The notes beneath the pieces are model-generated. The model did not search any database. It was not told the DNA's origin and saw only the letters and a program-made list of their open reading frames with translations. From Cupriavidus necator N-1 (GTDB lineage: Bacteria; Pseudomonadota; Gammaproteobacteria; Burkholderiales; Burkholderiaceae): 64,000 bases of DNA. Both the position numbers and the translations under genes were made by a program. Below, piece by piece: positions 29,168 to 38,531 of the stretch (positions are counted from its first letter, which is position 1; every line of letters starts with the position of its first letter). The stretch covers positions 2,046,001-2,110,000 of the forward strand of contig NC_015723.1 of NCBI RefSeq assembly GCF_000219215.1. Reading direction: 5' to 3'.

Positions 29168-29569
29168 ATGGCGGGCTCGACGTCCGCTCCCGCCACCGCG
29201 CCGGTCGCACGCGTGGTGGCAACCCCGGCCGCGCTCACGCTGATCGCGGAGCTGGCCGCGCGGCATGGCCCGCTGATGTTCCACCAGTCCGGCGGCTGCT
29301 GCGACGGCAGCGCGCCGATGTGCTACCCCGCCGGCGAACTACTGGTGGGGCAGGCCGATGTCTGCCTGGGCGAGATCGGCGGCGCGCAGTTCTATATGAC
29401 GCGGGCGCAGTTCGAGTACTGGCAGCACACGCGGCTGGTGATCGATGTGGTGCCAGGGGCAGGCGGGATGTTCTCGCTGGAGGGACGGACGGGGAAGCGG
29501 TTCCTGACCCGGTCGGAGTTGTTCAGCGATGAAGAGGCTGCGTGGCTGGCGGCACAGCCGGGGTTGTGA
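29168..29569 (+). CDS. DUF779 family protein
   Basis: This 133-residue protein has the family's conserved core HQSGGCCDGSAPMCYP, with three cysteines likely to bind a metal or act in redox, and D-V-C-L-G-E-I followed by F-Y-M. DUF779 genes are habitually paired with acetaldehyde/aldehyde dehydrogenase genes of the AcoD/ExaC type, as here with 2 bp spacing. Its biochemical role is not established. The ATG at 29168 is chosen because the longer upstream frame overlaps acoD. Confidence 0.85.
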   Translation: MAGSTSAPATAPVARVVATPAALTLIAELAARHGPLMFHQSGGCCDGSAPMCYPAGELLVGQADVCLGEIGGAQFYMTRAQFEYWQHTRLVIDVVPGAGGMFSLEGRTGKRFLTRSELFSDEEAAWLAAQPGL

Positions 29570-29612
29570 GGGTGATTGCTTGCTGATGTCGGTAGTTGCT
29601 TGCCGACGGAGT

Positions 29613-29642
29613 GCTCCCTCTCCCGCTTGCGGGAGAGGGAGC
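29613..29642. terminator. Dispersed palindrome, copy 2, between convergent DUF779 and acoR genes
   Basis: Two perfect 14-bp arms (GCTCCCTCTCCCGC and complement) meet around TT, followed by the same GAGCAAAC as the other copies. Lying between two convergent stops, it could terminate both transcripts. Confidence 0.75.
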
Positions 29643-29666
29643 AAACAAGCGGTCGGCGGGACTGCC

Positions 29667-31619
29667 TCAGCGCTCCGATTCCGGCTCGCCTTCCAACCCC
29701 TCCCTCAACCTCCGATAGATCGTATTGCGCGACACCCCCAGCTCACGCGCCACGTGGCTGACATTGCCGCCGTGCCTGGCGAGCGCCTGCCGGATCAGGC
29801 CAGCTTCCCAGTCGCGCATCCGGCTGGCCTTTGAGGACGCCGGCGGCTGCGCAGAAGCCGCTGCATCACAGCGCTCCACCTCATCGCCACACTCCTGCTC
29901 AAACCCTTCCGGCAGGTGTTCCACCCCGATCTCCGCCTCCCCTTCCGCCAGGATCGCCGCCGTGCGCAGCACGTTGGCAAGCTGCCGGATATTGCCCGGC
30001 CACGGGTGCCGGCGCAGCAGCGCCAGCACCTGCGCGTCGACATGCACCGGGGACGGCAAGCCGGCGTCTTCGCCCTGCCGCTGCAGGATGCGATCGACCA
30101 GAAGCGGCAGGTCGCTGCGCTCGCATAGCGACGGCAGGGTCACGGCCAGCGCATTGATGCGGTAGTACAGGTCTTCGCGGAAGGCGCCATCGGCAATCAT
30201 CGCGCGCAGGTCGCGGTGGGTGGCGCAGACCACGCGCACATCGACCGGCAGCGCGCGGGCGCTGCCCAGCGGGGTAACCGCACGCTCCTGCAGCACACGC
30301 ATCAGCCGCACCTGCTGTGCCAGCGGCATGTCGCCGATCTCATCCAGGAACAGCGTGCCGCCGTGCGCCTGCACGACCTTGCCCTCGCTGCCGCGGCGGC
30401 GCGCGCCAGTGAAGGCGCCTTCTTCGTAGCCGAACAGTTCGGCCTCGATCAGCGATTCGGGGATGGCCGCGCAGTTGACCGCGACGAAAGGCCCGCCGGC
30501 GCGCGGCGAGGCGGCGTGGATGGCACGCGCCAGCCACTCCTTGCCGGTGCCGGTGCGGCCCTGGACCAGGATGGTGATATCGCGCCCGCTGACCTTGCGC
30601 ACGCGGCGCAGCACTGCGGCCACGGCGGCGTCGCCGGTATCGAGCGCGGCAAGTGCCGGCGGCAGCGGATCTTCGGCGCTGGGCTGGCGCACCGCGATGG
30701 GCGTGGCCAGGTATTCGATGCGGGCAAACACCTGTACCCGGCTGGGCAGCGTCAGCGTCTGCAGTGATCCCGCCGCGCCGCTGCGCGCCTGCATCGCCGC
30801 GCGCACCGGCTGGCCGAACAGCCCGGCAAAGCCGGCTGCCGCCAGCGCGTGCGGGGCCAGCCCCAGCTGGAACAGGCCGCTGCGGTTGGCAGCCAGGAAA
30901 GCACCGTCGGGCGAGAACGCCGCCATGCCCTCGAACAGCGTGCCGACGAACTCGGGCCGCGCATGGAAGCGCACCAGCAGCGCGTCCGGGAAGTGGTTGG
31001 CAAACAGGTGGTTCTCGATCATCTGCGCCGACATCCGCACCAGCGCCATGGTGTGCCGGTGGAAGCCGCGATGATCGCCGCTGACATCGAGCGTGCCCAG
31101 GATGGCACCGGTCGGGCTGGCGATCGGCGCGCATGAGCAGGTCAGCTGGTGGTTGGACTCGAGGAAATGCTCGCTGGCGTGGATCAGGGTGGGGCGGGCC
31201 TCGGCCAGTGCGGTGCCGATGGCGTTGGTGCCCTTGCTCGGCTCCGACCACGACACCCCCGGCGCCAGCGCAACGCGCCGCGCCCGCGCAACGAAGTCGC
31301 CGTCGCCCAGGCTGTGCAGGATCACGCCGCTGCTGTCGGTCAGCAGCACCATGCTGTCGGTATTGGCGATCTGCGCGTGTAGGGTCTCCATCACCGGCAA
31401 GGCATGGCGGTACAGGTCGCAGCTGGCGTCCACCAGCTCACCCAGCGCGCGCGGGCTGACGGCATCGAAGCCGGGCGCATGGCGCGCATCCAGCCCGAAG
31501 CCGGCCGAGCGCGCATGCGCGCGGGCGATCAGGCCGGCGCGGTCGGCATCGGTCGGGTCGACATGGGCAGCCTGGGGGGCAACATCGGAAGGCGCAGCGG
31601 GATGGGCGGCACGGTGCAT
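29667..31619 (-). CDS. acoR: Sigma-54-dependent activator, AcoR type
   Basis: The 650 residues comprise an N-terminal sensor region with a GAF-like domain (about 75-230; LLTDSSGVILHSLGD, WSEPSKGTNAIGTAL), an AAA+ domain (about 345-570) and a C-terminal Fis-type helix-turn-helix (GGNVSHVARELGVSRNTIYRRL). In the AAA+ domain, Walker A is GRTGTGKEWLAR, the sigma-54 contact loop GAFTGA is intact, and Walker B is GTLFLDEIGDM. Proteins of this type respond to acetoin or acetaldehyde-related signals and drive aco-type genes. It faces the acoD operon, whose sigma-54 promoter it most likely activates. Confidence 0.88.
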   Translation of the reverse strand: MHRAAHPAAPSDVAPQAAHVDPTDADRAGLIARAHARSAGFGLDARHAPGFDAVSPRALGELVDASCDLYRHALPVMETLHAQIANTDSMVLLTDSSGVILHSLGDGDFVARARRVALAPGVSWSEPSKGTNAIGTALAEARPTLIHASEHFLESNHQLTCSCAPIASPTGAILGTLDVSGDHRGFHRHTMALVRMSAQMIENHLFANHFPDALLVRFHARPEFVGTLFEGMAAFSPDGAFLAANRSGLFQLGLAPHALAAAGFAGLFGQPVRAAMQARSGAAGSLQTLTLPSRVQVFARIEYLATPIAVRQPSAEDPLPPALAALDTGDAAVAAVLRRVRKVSGRDITILVQGRTGTGKEWLARAIHAASPRAGGPFVAVNCAAIPESLIEAELFGYEEGAFTGARRRGSEGKVVQAHGGTLFLDEIGDMPLAQQVRLMRVLQERAVTPLGSARALPVDVRVVCATHRDLRAMIADGAFREDLYYRINALAVTLPSLCERSDLPLLVDRILQRQGEDAGLPSPVHVDAQVLALLRRHPWPGNIRQLANVLRTAAILAEGEAEIGVEHLPEGFEQECGDEVERCDAAASAQPPASSKASRMRDWEAGLIRQALARHGGNVSHVARELGVSRNTIYRRLREGLEGEPESER

Positions 31620-31789
31620 GACGGCGGGTCTCCTGTATCAGCAGGCGGCGCGCGTCGCGGCCGCTGCCCTGCCGTCCCGTGGCGCGTGCCGTGCAGTTCA
31701 GGTGCGGCGGCAGGCCGGGCGGCTGTATTCCGGCAACCTTATCACAGGCTCCCGGCCATGTATTGCCCCCGCGCCATGCCGGGCCGGGG

Positions 31790-32032
31790 TCAGCGTTTTT
31801 CGTCGAGCAGGTCGTTCAGGATCTCGTCGAAGGTGGCCTGGGCATCTTCCAGCGCCTGCAGCGCCGCATCGAACGTCTGCAGCGCAAGCTTGGATGGCTT
31901 GCCGCTGCCCTGCGGCGGATAGTGGGTCTGCAAGGCGGTGAAGGCCACCTGCACCTGCCGCGTCGCCGCGACCACGCGTTCCATCGCCTGCGCCTCTTCG
32001 GCGCGGTATTGCTCGTGTTTCTGCTCGCTCAT
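31790..32032 (-). CDS. Small helical hypothetical protein
   Basis: This 80-residue, highly charged, all-helical protein begins MSEQKHEQYRAEEAQAMERV and ends ILNDLLDEKR. It has coiled-coil character and no signal or membrane segment. I start at ATG 32032; the frame is open upstream but that part overlaps the divergent hydrolase gene region and is not protein-like. No family is recognised. It is 170 bp upstream of acoR on the same strand and divergent from the hydrolase at 32223. Confidence 0.65.
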   Translation of the reverse strand: MSEQKHEQYRAEEAQAMERVVAATRQVQVAFTALQTHYPPQGSGKPSKLALQTFDAALQALEDAQATFDEILNDLLDEKR

Positions 32033-32222
32033 GCCTGTTTGCTCCGTATGCGCGTCGTCTCGGGAGGGGGCGCGCGCGCGTGAATGAGGTATATCGTACA
32101 AGAACTGCGGCGGCCGGCTTGCGCTGCGCGCTTGCGCCAGACAAAAATGAGGTAGGCTGCGCGGCTGGGCGGCAAGGCCGGCGCTGGTGCGCCTCGCCTG
32201 GCAGCGACACTGAAGACTAGCC

Positions 32223-33149
32223 ATGCCATTGATCACCCGCCGTACGCTGGCAGCCGCGCTGATGACTGCCAGCGGCTTCGCATGCTACTGGACCTACCTG
32301 ACGCTCAACCAGGAGCGGCTGCTGTTCGATGCGCGCCGGCGTCCGCCGCGCGACCTGCCCGACGGCATCATTGGCTACTCGCACCTGATCCCCGGCGGCG
32401 TGGTGCGCGGCTACATCTACCATACCCCCGGCGACAACGTGCGCGACCTGCTGTTCTACCTGCCCGGGCGTGGCGAGGATGTGCTCGAAACGCTGCAGTA
32501 CGCACGCTGGCTGCCCGCCGGCATGGCCTTCGCCACCTACGACTACCGCGGCCTGGGACACTCCGACGGCCTCCCGTCCGAGGGCGCCGCAGTGGCCGAC
32601 GCCAGCCAGTTCCTGCTGCATGCGCGGCGTGTCTTCCCCGACACCCGTGTGCATGTGGTGGGGCGCAGCCTGGGCACCGGCGTCGCGATCCAGCTGGCGG
32701 ACCTGCAGGACTTCGAGAGCCTGCAGCTGATCACGCCCTACGACTCACTGCTTGAACTGGTGCGCAAGCGCTTCCCGCTGGTGCCGCTGCGCCAGCTGAT
32801 GCGCCACCATTTCGATTCGATCTCGCACTGCAAGAAGGTCGTGCAGAGCACCAAGGTGCTGCTGGCCGAGACCGATGAAGTCGTGCCCCATGAATGCTCT
32901 GAACGGCTCATGGCCGCCTGGCCGGGCCCGGTGGCGCTGCAGACCGTGCCAGCCACGGATCACTTCACTATCATCGAACGCGAGGAGACCTGGCTGGCGC
33001 TGTGCGAATTTGCCCGGCATCACAGCCAGGCCAGGCTGCGCGTGGCTACGGCACAGCCCGCCCGGCCCGCCCCGCCGGCCGCCGCCGGCACGCCGCCCGT
33101 CGACCATGACGAGCTCGGCAATCCGTTGCCGCTGGCGGCCAGGCGCTAG
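32223..33149 (+). CDS. Alpha/beta hydrolase with N-terminal membrane anchor
   Basis: This 308-residue protein has an uncleaved-looking N-terminal hydrophobic segment (about residues 8-27). An alpha/beta hydrolase domain follows: YDYRGLGHSDG, nucleophile Ser in VGRSLGTGVA, acid Asp in AETDEVVP and base His in PATDHFTI. Such proteins resemble the ABHD13/BEM46-like serine hydrolases held at the inner membrane facing the periplasm. The C-terminal 35 residues are Pro/Ala-rich. It lies just before a penicillin-binding protein gene (30 bp), so co-transcription is likely; no substrate can be named. Confidence 0.82.
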   Translation: MPLITRRTLAAALMTASGFACYWTYLTLNQERLLFDARRRPPRDLPDGIIGYSHLIPGGVVRGYIYHTPGDNVRDLLFYLPGRGEDVLETLQYARWLPAGMAFATYDYRGLGHSDGLPSEGAAVADASQFLLHARRVFPDTRVHVVGRSLGTGVAIQLADLQDFESLQLITPYDSLLELVRKRFPLVPLRQLMRHHFDSISHCKKVVQSTKVLLAETDEVVPHECSERLMAAWPGPVALQTVPATDHFTIIEREETWLALCEFARHHSQARLRVATAQPARPAPPAAAGTPPVDHDELGNPLPLAARR

Positions 33150-33179
33150 CACCAGTCAGCCAGCGGGTAAAATGCGCGC

Positions 33180-35291
33180 ATGAAAAAAATCGCAGTCAAG
33201 GCAGGCGGCGCCGTACTGGCGCTGGCTGCAGCCGGTGCCTTGCTTGCCGGCTTTGCCGCGGTGGTAAGCCTGCGGCAGCTTCCCCCAGTCGACGCCCTGC
33301 GCGACTACCGGCCCGACGTGCCCCTGCGGATCTACACCAGCGACAACGTGCAGATCGGCGAGTTCGGCAGCGAGCACCGCGAGTTCATCCCCTTCGGGCA
33401 GATGCCGTCGCGCATGGTCCAGGCGCTGCTGGCAGCCGAGGACGACCAGTTCTACCAGCACGAGGGTGTCGACTTCCCCGGCGTGCTGCGCGCCGCGCTG
33501 GCCAACCTGGGCCAGGGCTATGCGCAGGGCGCCTCCACCATCACCATGCAGGTGGCGCGCAATTTCTACCTGTCGCGCGAAAAGACGCTGGCGCGCAAGT
33601 GGTATGAAATGCTGCTGGCCTGGCGCATCGACCAGACCCTGCCCAAGGACCGCATCCTTGAGCTGTACATGAACCAGGTCTACCTGGGCGAGCATGCCTA
33701 CGGCTTCGGCAGCGCCGCGCATGCGTACTTCGGCAAGCCGCTGGCGTCATTGTCGCTGGCCGAGACGGCCATGCTGGCGGGGCTGCCCAAGGCCCCCTCC
33801 TCCATCAACCCGGTGGTCAACTTCCCGCGCGCCAAGCGGCGCCAGGAATATGTGCTGGGCCGCATGCTGGCGCTGGGCATGATCAGCCAGGACGACTACC
33901 GCGAGGCCCGCGCCGCGCGCCTGGCGATCTCCGACAACAGCCCCGGCAGCTTTGCCGGGCATGCCGAGTACGTGGCCGAACTCGCGCGCCAGCTGGCGCG
34001 CGAGCGCTTTGGCGACGAGGCCTACACGCGCGGCCTGAACGTCTACACCACGGTGTCGTCGGTGCGACAGACGCTGGCTTACGATGCGGTGCACGGTGGG
34101 CTGGAAGGCTACGCGCGGCGCCACCGCAAGTTCGTCAAGGACCTGTCGCAGGGTCCGCAGGCCGCGCTGGTATCGCTGGACAGCGCCACCGGCGCGATCG
34201 AGGCGATGGTGGGCGGCGCCGACTTTGCCACCAGCCGCTTCAACCATGCCACCCAGGCGCAGCGCCAGCCGGGCTCGACCTTCAAGCCCTTCGTCTATGC
34301 GGCGGCGCTGGAGCGCGGCGTGTCGCCCCGCACGCTGATCAATGACGCGCCGCTGCCCAATGGTTCGCGCTGGCAGCCGACCAATGACGACGGGCGCTTT
34401 GTCGGCCCCATCACCGTGCGCCAGGCGCTGGCCGAATCGCGCAACCTGCCGGCGATCCGCACGCTGCAGGCGATCGGCATCCCGTACGCGGTGGAGTTCG
34501 CCAGCCGCTTCGGCTTCGCGCCCAGACGGCTGCCGCGCTACCTGCCGCTGGCACTGGGCACCGGCACCACTTCGCCGCTGCGCCTGGCCGCGGCCTACGG
34601 CGTCTTTGCCAACGGCGGCCACCGCACCGAGCCCTACCTGATCGCGCGCATCACCGACAGCGAAGGCAAGGTGCTGTTCTCTGCCGAGCCGGGCAACGCC
34701 ACGGACAGCCCGGCCCCGCCGCGCGTGATCAGCGCCCGCAACGCCTTCGTCATGGACAGCCTGCTGCGCAGCGTGGTCGACGACGGCACCGGCGCCGGCG
34801 TGCGCCGCTACCTGCGCCGCGACGACGTGGCCGGCAAGACCGGCACCACCAACGATTCGGTCGACGGCTGGTTCGCGGGCTACGCCGGCGGCGTCGTCAC
34901 GGTGGCGTGGATGGGCTACGACGACAACCGCAGCCTGGGCGAGCATGAATTCGGCGCCACCACCGCGCTGCCGGTGTGGGCCGCCTATATGGAGGGCCGC
35001 CTTGCGGGCGTGCCTGTGCCTGCAGCCGAAGCGCCCGCCGGCGTGGTCCGCGTGAGCGACGACTGGATGTACGCCGAGTATGCCGATGGCAGCCACGGCA
35101 TCGCTGCCATTGGCTTCCCGCCACCGGCACCCGCGGCGGCGCCGGCGGTCGATCCGGTCGCCAGCAGGCTCGGCGGGCCCGCGGCCGCGGCACCGGCTGG
35201 CTCCGCACCGACGCCCGTCACCAGCGAGGCGATTGGACTGTCGGCGCCCGGCGCTGCCACGCCGGCCGTCCCCGCAGACGCCAGCCTGTAG
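33180..35291 (+). CDS. Class A penicillin-binding protein (bifunctional transglycosylase/transpeptidase)
   Basis: This 703-residue peptidoglycan polymerase has an N-terminal membrane anchor (about 8-30). The GT51 transglycosylase domain follows (Glu87 in AAEDDQFYQHEG; GASTITMQVARN). The transpeptidase domain carries Ser366 in GSTFKPF, the S-R-N triad at 420-422 and Lys553 in KTGTTND. The C-terminal 80 residues are Ala/Pro-rich and low-complexity. It is shorter than the usual 750-850 residues of PBP1a and lacks an obvious OB insertion, so it is a compact PBP1A-like enzyme. It polymerises and cross-links glycan strands in the periplasm. Confidence 0.9.
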   Translation: MKKIAVKAGGAVLALAAAGALLAGFAAVVSLRQLPPVDALRDYRPDVPLRIYTSDNVQIGEFGSEHREFIPFGQMPSRMVQALLAAEDDQFYQHEGVDFPGVLRAALANLGQGYAQGASTITMQVARNFYLSREKTLARKWYEMLLAWRIDQTLPKDRILELYMNQVYLGEHAYGFGSAAHAYFGKPLASLSLAETAMLAGLPKAPSSINPVVNFPRAKRRQEYVLGRMLALGMISQDDYREARAARLAISDNSPGSFAGHAEYVAELARQLARERFGDEAYTRGLNVYTTVSSVRQTLAYDAVHGGLEGYARRHRKFVKDLSQGPQAALVSLDSATGAIEAMVGGADFATSRFNHATQAQRQPGSTFKPFVYAAALERGVSPRTLINDAPLPNGSRWQPTNDDGRFVGPITVRQALAESRNLPAIRTLQAIGIPYAVEFASRFGFAPRRLPRYLPLALGTGTTSPLRLAAAYGVFANGGHRTEPYLIARITDSEGKVLFSAEPGNATDSPAPPRVISARNAFVMDSLLRSVVDDGTGAGVRRYLRRDDVAGKTGTTNDSVDGWFAGYAGGVVTVAWMGYDDNRSLGEHEFGATTALPVWAAYMEGRLAGVPVPAAEAPAGVVRVSDDWMYAEYADGSHGIAAIGFPPPAPAAAPAVDPVASRLGGPAAAAPAGSAPTPVTSEAIGLSAPGAATPAVPADASL

Positions 35292-35320
35292 ACTTCGGGC
35301 TTTCCACTGTCCCGATCCCG

Positions 35321-36574
35321 ATGTCCAGCCACGCCCCTCTGCTGATCTGGTCGGTCGCCGCGCTGACCACGGCCGGCGTCCTGTTCCGCCCGTTCCGCCT
35401 GCCCGAAGCCTTCTGGGCCACCGCCGGCGCCCTGCTGCTGTGCGTCACCGGCCTGATGGCGCTGCCCGACGCGCTGGCGGCGGTGCTGCGCGGCTACGAC
35501 GTGTACCTGTTTCTCGCGGGCATGATGCTGATCTCCGAGCTGGCCCGCAAGACCGGGCTGTTCGACCACGTCGCCGCGCTCGCCGTGCGCCGGGCGCGCG
35601 GCTCGGCGCTGCGGCTGTTTCTGCTCGTGTACGGCTTCGGCACACTGGTGACGGCATTCATGTCCAACGACGCCACCGCCGTGGTGCTGACGCCCGCAGT
35701 GCTGGCCGCCACGCGCGCCGCGCGGGTCCGGCATCCGCTGCCCTACCTGTACGCGTGCGCCTTCATCGCCAATGCCGCCAGCTTCGTGCTGCCGATCTCC
35801 AACCCGGCCAACCTGGTCATCTTCGGCACACGCATGCCGCCGCTGGCGGGCTGGCTGGCGAGCTTCGCGCTGCCGTCGCTGGCCGCGGTGCTGGCCACGC
35901 TGGCGGCGCTGTGGTGGACGCAGCGCGCGGCGCTGGCCGAGCCCATCGAACATGACGTGCCGGTGCCGCCGCTGTCGCCGCAGGCCCGGCTGACCGCGCT
36001 GGGTATCGTGCTGACCGGCCTGATCCTGCTGGTGGCCTCGCTGCGCGGCAACGACCTGGGCTGGCCGACCTGCGCGGCGGGCGTGGCCACGCTGCTGCTG
36101 GTCTGCGCCACCCGGCGCGAGCTGCTGGTCCCGGCGCTGCGCGAGGTTTCATGGGGGGTGTTGCCGATGGTGGCTGGGCTGTTCGTGCTGGTGGCGGCGC
36201 TGGAGCAGACCGTGGTGATCGGCCACCTGGCCGATGCCGTCGCAGCGGCGTCGCGCGACGGCGGCGCGCTGGCCCTGCTGGGCGTGGGCGCGGTGGTGGC
36301 ACTGGCGGGCAATATCGCCAACAACCTGCCGGCAGGCCTGATCGCCGCCTCGGCGCTGGCGGGCGGACATGCCTCGCACGCCGTGACCGGGGCAGTGCTG
36401 ATCGGCATTGACCTTGGCCCCAACCTGTCCGTCACCGGCTCGCTGGCCACGTTGCTGTGGCTCACGGCGCTGCGGCGCGAAGGGCATATGGTCAGCGCCG
36501 GCCAGTTCCTGCGCGTGGGGGCCGTGATCATGCCGGCAGCGATGCTGCCAGCATTGGCGCTTTTGCTGCTTTAG
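35321..36574 (+). CDS. ArsB/NhaD-type (ion transporter superfamily) permease
   Basis: This 417-residue protein has about ten to twelve predicted helices. Hallmarks of the ArsB/SLC13-like superfamily are FMSNDATAVVLTPAVLAA in the first half and GNIANNLPAGLIAASAL plus IGIDLGPNLSVTGSLATLLW in the second. It could export arsenite or another anion; no arsenic genes are nearby, so ArsB function is not assured. ATG 35321 is used, since the frame upstream overlaps the PBP gene. Its stop codon lies at the left edge of a 180-bp nested palindrome. Confidence 0.8.
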   Translation: MSSHAPLLIWSVAALTTAGVLFRPFRLPEAFWATAGALLLCVTGLMALPDALAAVLRGYDVYLFLAGMMLISELARKTGLFDHVAALAVRRARGSALRLFLLVYGFGTLVTAFMSNDATAVVLTPAVLAATRAARVRHPLPYLYACAFIANAASFVLPISNPANLVIFGTRMPPLAGWLASFALPSLAAVLATLAALWWTQRAALAEPIEHDVPVPPLSPQARLTALGIVLTGLILLVASLRGNDLGWPTCAAGVATLLLVCATRRELLVPALREVSWGVLPMVAGLFVLVAALEQTVVIGHLADAVAAASRDGGALALLGVGAVVALAGNIANNLPAGLIAASALAGGHASHAVTGAVLIGIDLGPNLSVTGSLATLLWLTALRREGHMVSAGQFLRVGAVIMPAAMLPALALLLL

Positions 36575-36752
36575 AACCCGTTTCAGAATGAAAATGGGGA
36601 CGCGTTCAAGCCAGGCGCGGCGCAGGCTAGGCGCGGGCCGCCGGCCTTAGTCATTCCAAGGTCAAGGCCCGTAACAACGCATGCGCCGCGCCTGGCTTGA
36701 ACCCAAAGGGAAGGCTGCTGCCGGGCCCCTTTTTCATTCTGAAACGGGTTCT
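36573..36752. repeat. 180-bp nested palindromic element
   Basis: The outer arms at 36573-36599 and 36726-36752 match at 26 of 27 positions (AGAACCCGTTTCAGAATGAA...). Inside them, 36604-36624 and 36682-36702 form a second, perfect 21-bp inverted repeat (GTTCAAGCCAGGCGCGGCGC...). The outermost pairing extends a few bases further on both sides (CTT-A/T-AG). There is no coding capacity. It could be a MITE-like non-autonomous element, or a large bidirectional terminator between the permease gene and whatever lies to the right. Confidence 0.8.
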
Positions 36753-36764
36753 TAAGCCGCTGAC

Positions 36765-36956
36765 TCAGCTGGTGGCGGCGTCGTTGGCCGCGGGGGTGCT
36801 GGCGGCCTGCAGCAGGGGCCGGCGCAGGCCGGTCGCGCCATGGCGCACGGCACTGGCGTGGTGTTCCGCCACGCCCGTTTCCACCGGCGTGGCCGGCAGC
36901 GGCACTGTGACCACATGGAGCAGCATGAGGCTGCTGCACGGAAAGGCAATCGGCAT
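36765..36956 (-). CDS. Doubtful small ORF, 63 residues
   Basis: A minus-strand frame starting MPIAFPCSSLMLLHVV uses almost only G or C in third positions, as real genes here do, and ends 9 bp from the nested palindrome. No family is recognised. An opposite-strand frame (36697-37035) even shows a lipobox-like LAAC, so compositional bias may produce both. The rest of the gap to folE (36957-37248) shows no gene. Confidence 0.22.
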   Translation of the reverse strand: MPIAFPCSSLMLLHVVTVPLPATPVETGVAEHHASAVRHGATGLRRPLLQAASTPAANDAATS

Positions 36957-37248
36957 GATTACGTTTTTCCCGACAAAGAGTCTGGCCGCGCGCTGCAGCG
37001 GCCGGGTGCCGGCGGCTTTATGGCGGGCTGCCTAGCGTTGTGCAGACATTATGTGCGCTTGTCGGCGTTGTGCGGCGCGGGCTTTAGCGATGTCATGAAC
37101 TATTCACGGAGCAATGCCGGCTTGTGGCGTAATCGGCCCACCGCACCGCATCCTGCCATGCCCCGCGCGGGTTGTGAGGCCACGGCATCTGCCATATAGT
37201 GAATCCGGCACACCCGCTGCGCAGTCATCCATCCCACCACGCATAACC

Positions 37249-37998
37249 ATGACCAGCAAGGACGCGGCGCACCGCGCGAAGGACAGCAACGCCGGCGACG
37301 ATGCCGGCCACCCCCACACCCACAGCGTCTCGGCCCGCATCCGCGCACGGCTGGAGGCCGCCCAGGAGCGCTTCCACGCCAACGACAATATTGCGCACTA
37401 CATCGAGCCGGGCGAGATGGAGCAGCTGCAGGCGGAAGTGCAGACGCGCCTGGAAGACGTGCTGCGCGCGCTGGTGATCGACGTCGACAACGACCACAAC
37501 ACCCAGGAAACCGCGCGCCGCGTCGCCAAGATGTACCTGAAAGAGATCTTCGCCGGCCGCTACGCCAAGGCCCCGCCGGTGACCGAGTTCCCCAACGTCG
37601 GCCAGCTCAACGAACTGATGATCGTCGGCCCGCTGCGCGTGCGCAGTGCCTGCTCGCATCACCTGTGCCCGATCATCGGCAAGCTGTGGGTAGGGGTGAT
37701 GCCGAACCAGCATTCCAACCTGATCGGCCTGTCCAAGTACGCGCGGCTGGCCGAATGGATCATGTGCCGGCCGCAGATCCAGGAAGAGGCGGTGGCACAG
37801 GTCGCCGACCTGCTGCAGGAAAAGATGAATCCCGACGGCCTGGCCATCGTGATGGAGGCCGAGCACTTCTGCATGCACTGGCGCGGCGTGCGCGACACCG
37901 ATGCCAAGATGACCAACAGCGTGATGCGCGGCTCGTTCCTGAAGGACGACAGCCTGCGCCGCGAGTTTCTCACGCTGCTGAACCACAACCGCGGCTAG
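37249..37998 (+). CDS. folE: GTP cyclohydrolase I
   Basis: This 249-residue enzyme converts GTP to dihydroneopterin triphosphate, the first step of folate/pterin synthesis. Zinc ligands are visible as Cys135 and His138 in ACSHHLCPI and Cys208 in EHFCMHWRG. Q-E-T-A-R-R-V-A-K-M and N-L-I-G-L-S-K-Y-A-R are family motifs. The first 45 residues form a charged extension, and an acidic/His stretch precedes the catalytic core. ATG 37249 is used; upstream in-frame sequence is not homologous. It is followed 48 bp later by a BLUF gene on the same strand. Confidence 0.93.
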   Translation: MTSKDAAHRAKDSNAGDDAGHPHTHSVSARIRARLEAAQERFHANDNIAHYIEPGEMEQLQAEVQTRLEDVLRALVIDVDNDHNTQETARRVAKMYLKEIFAGRYAKAPPVTEFPNVGQLNELMIVGPLRVRSACSHHLCPIIGKLWVGVMPNQHSNLIGLSKYARLAEWIMCRPQIQEEAVAQVADLLQEKMNPDGLAIVMEAEHFCMHWRGVRDTDAKMTNSVMRGSFLKDDSLRREFLTLLNHNRG

Positions 37999-38046
37999 GC
38001 GGCACGCCCCGCCACCCACCAGCCGCCACAACCGAGCGCCACGACC

Positions 38047-38490
38047 ATGCTAGTCCGCCTGCTCTATGCCAGCCGCGCCCGCCAGGCCATCGACGCCGCC
38101 CTGCTCGACGCCATCCTGGCCGCCAGCCTGGAACGCAATCCGCGCCACGGCATCACCGGGGTGCTGTGCCACGGCAACGGCATCTTCCTGCAGGCGCTGG
38201 AAGGCGACCGCCAGGACGTGTCACAACTGTTCCAGGCGATCGCACGCGACCCGCGCCACCACGACGTGACCCTGCTGCATTTCGAGGAAACCTGCACGCG
38301 CGACTTTGCCGGCTGGGCGATGGGCCAGGTCAATGCGGCGCGCATCAACACCGCCACCCTGCTCAAGTTCTCGGCGCGGGCCGAACTGGACCCGTACCGC
38401 ACCTGCGGTGCGGCGTCGCTGGCATTGCTCAAGGAGCTGATCGCCGGCGCGTCAGTCGTGTCGCGCACCGGCGAACGCGGACGGCACTGA
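38047..38490 (+). CDS. BLUF-domain blue-light photoreceptor
   Basis: This 147-residue protein is essentially a stand-alone BLUF domain that binds FAD and senses blue light. The residues needed for the photocycle are in place: Tyr7 in VRLLYASRA, Asn31 in ERNPRHGITG and Gln49 in GIFLQALEG. D-F-A-G-W near residue 95 carries the conserved Trp position. The roughly 50 C-terminal residues are the usual capping helices, with no output domain. It must therefore act through a partner protein that is not identifiable here. Confidence 0.9.
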   Translation: MLVRLLYASRARQAIDAALLDAILAASLERNPRHGITGVLCHGNGIFLQALEGDRQDVSQLFQAIARDPRHHDVTLLHFEETCTRDFAGWAMGQVNAARINTATLLKFSARAELDPYRTCGAASLALLKELIAGASVVSRTGERGRH

Positions 38491-38531
38491 GCCGCGCCGC
38501 CAGGGCCTGCGGCGCGCTTCTGTCACCAGGG

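Noticed and set aside
35321..36574. Arsenic resistance locus
   Set aside because: The permease has ArsB-like motifs, but no arsR, arsC or arsH gene is present nearby.
36697..37035. ORF with a lipobox-like LAAC after the nested palindrome
   Set aside because: It begins inside the palindrome, lacks a ribosome site, and its sequence after the Cys is Arg-rich and unlike a lipoprotein.
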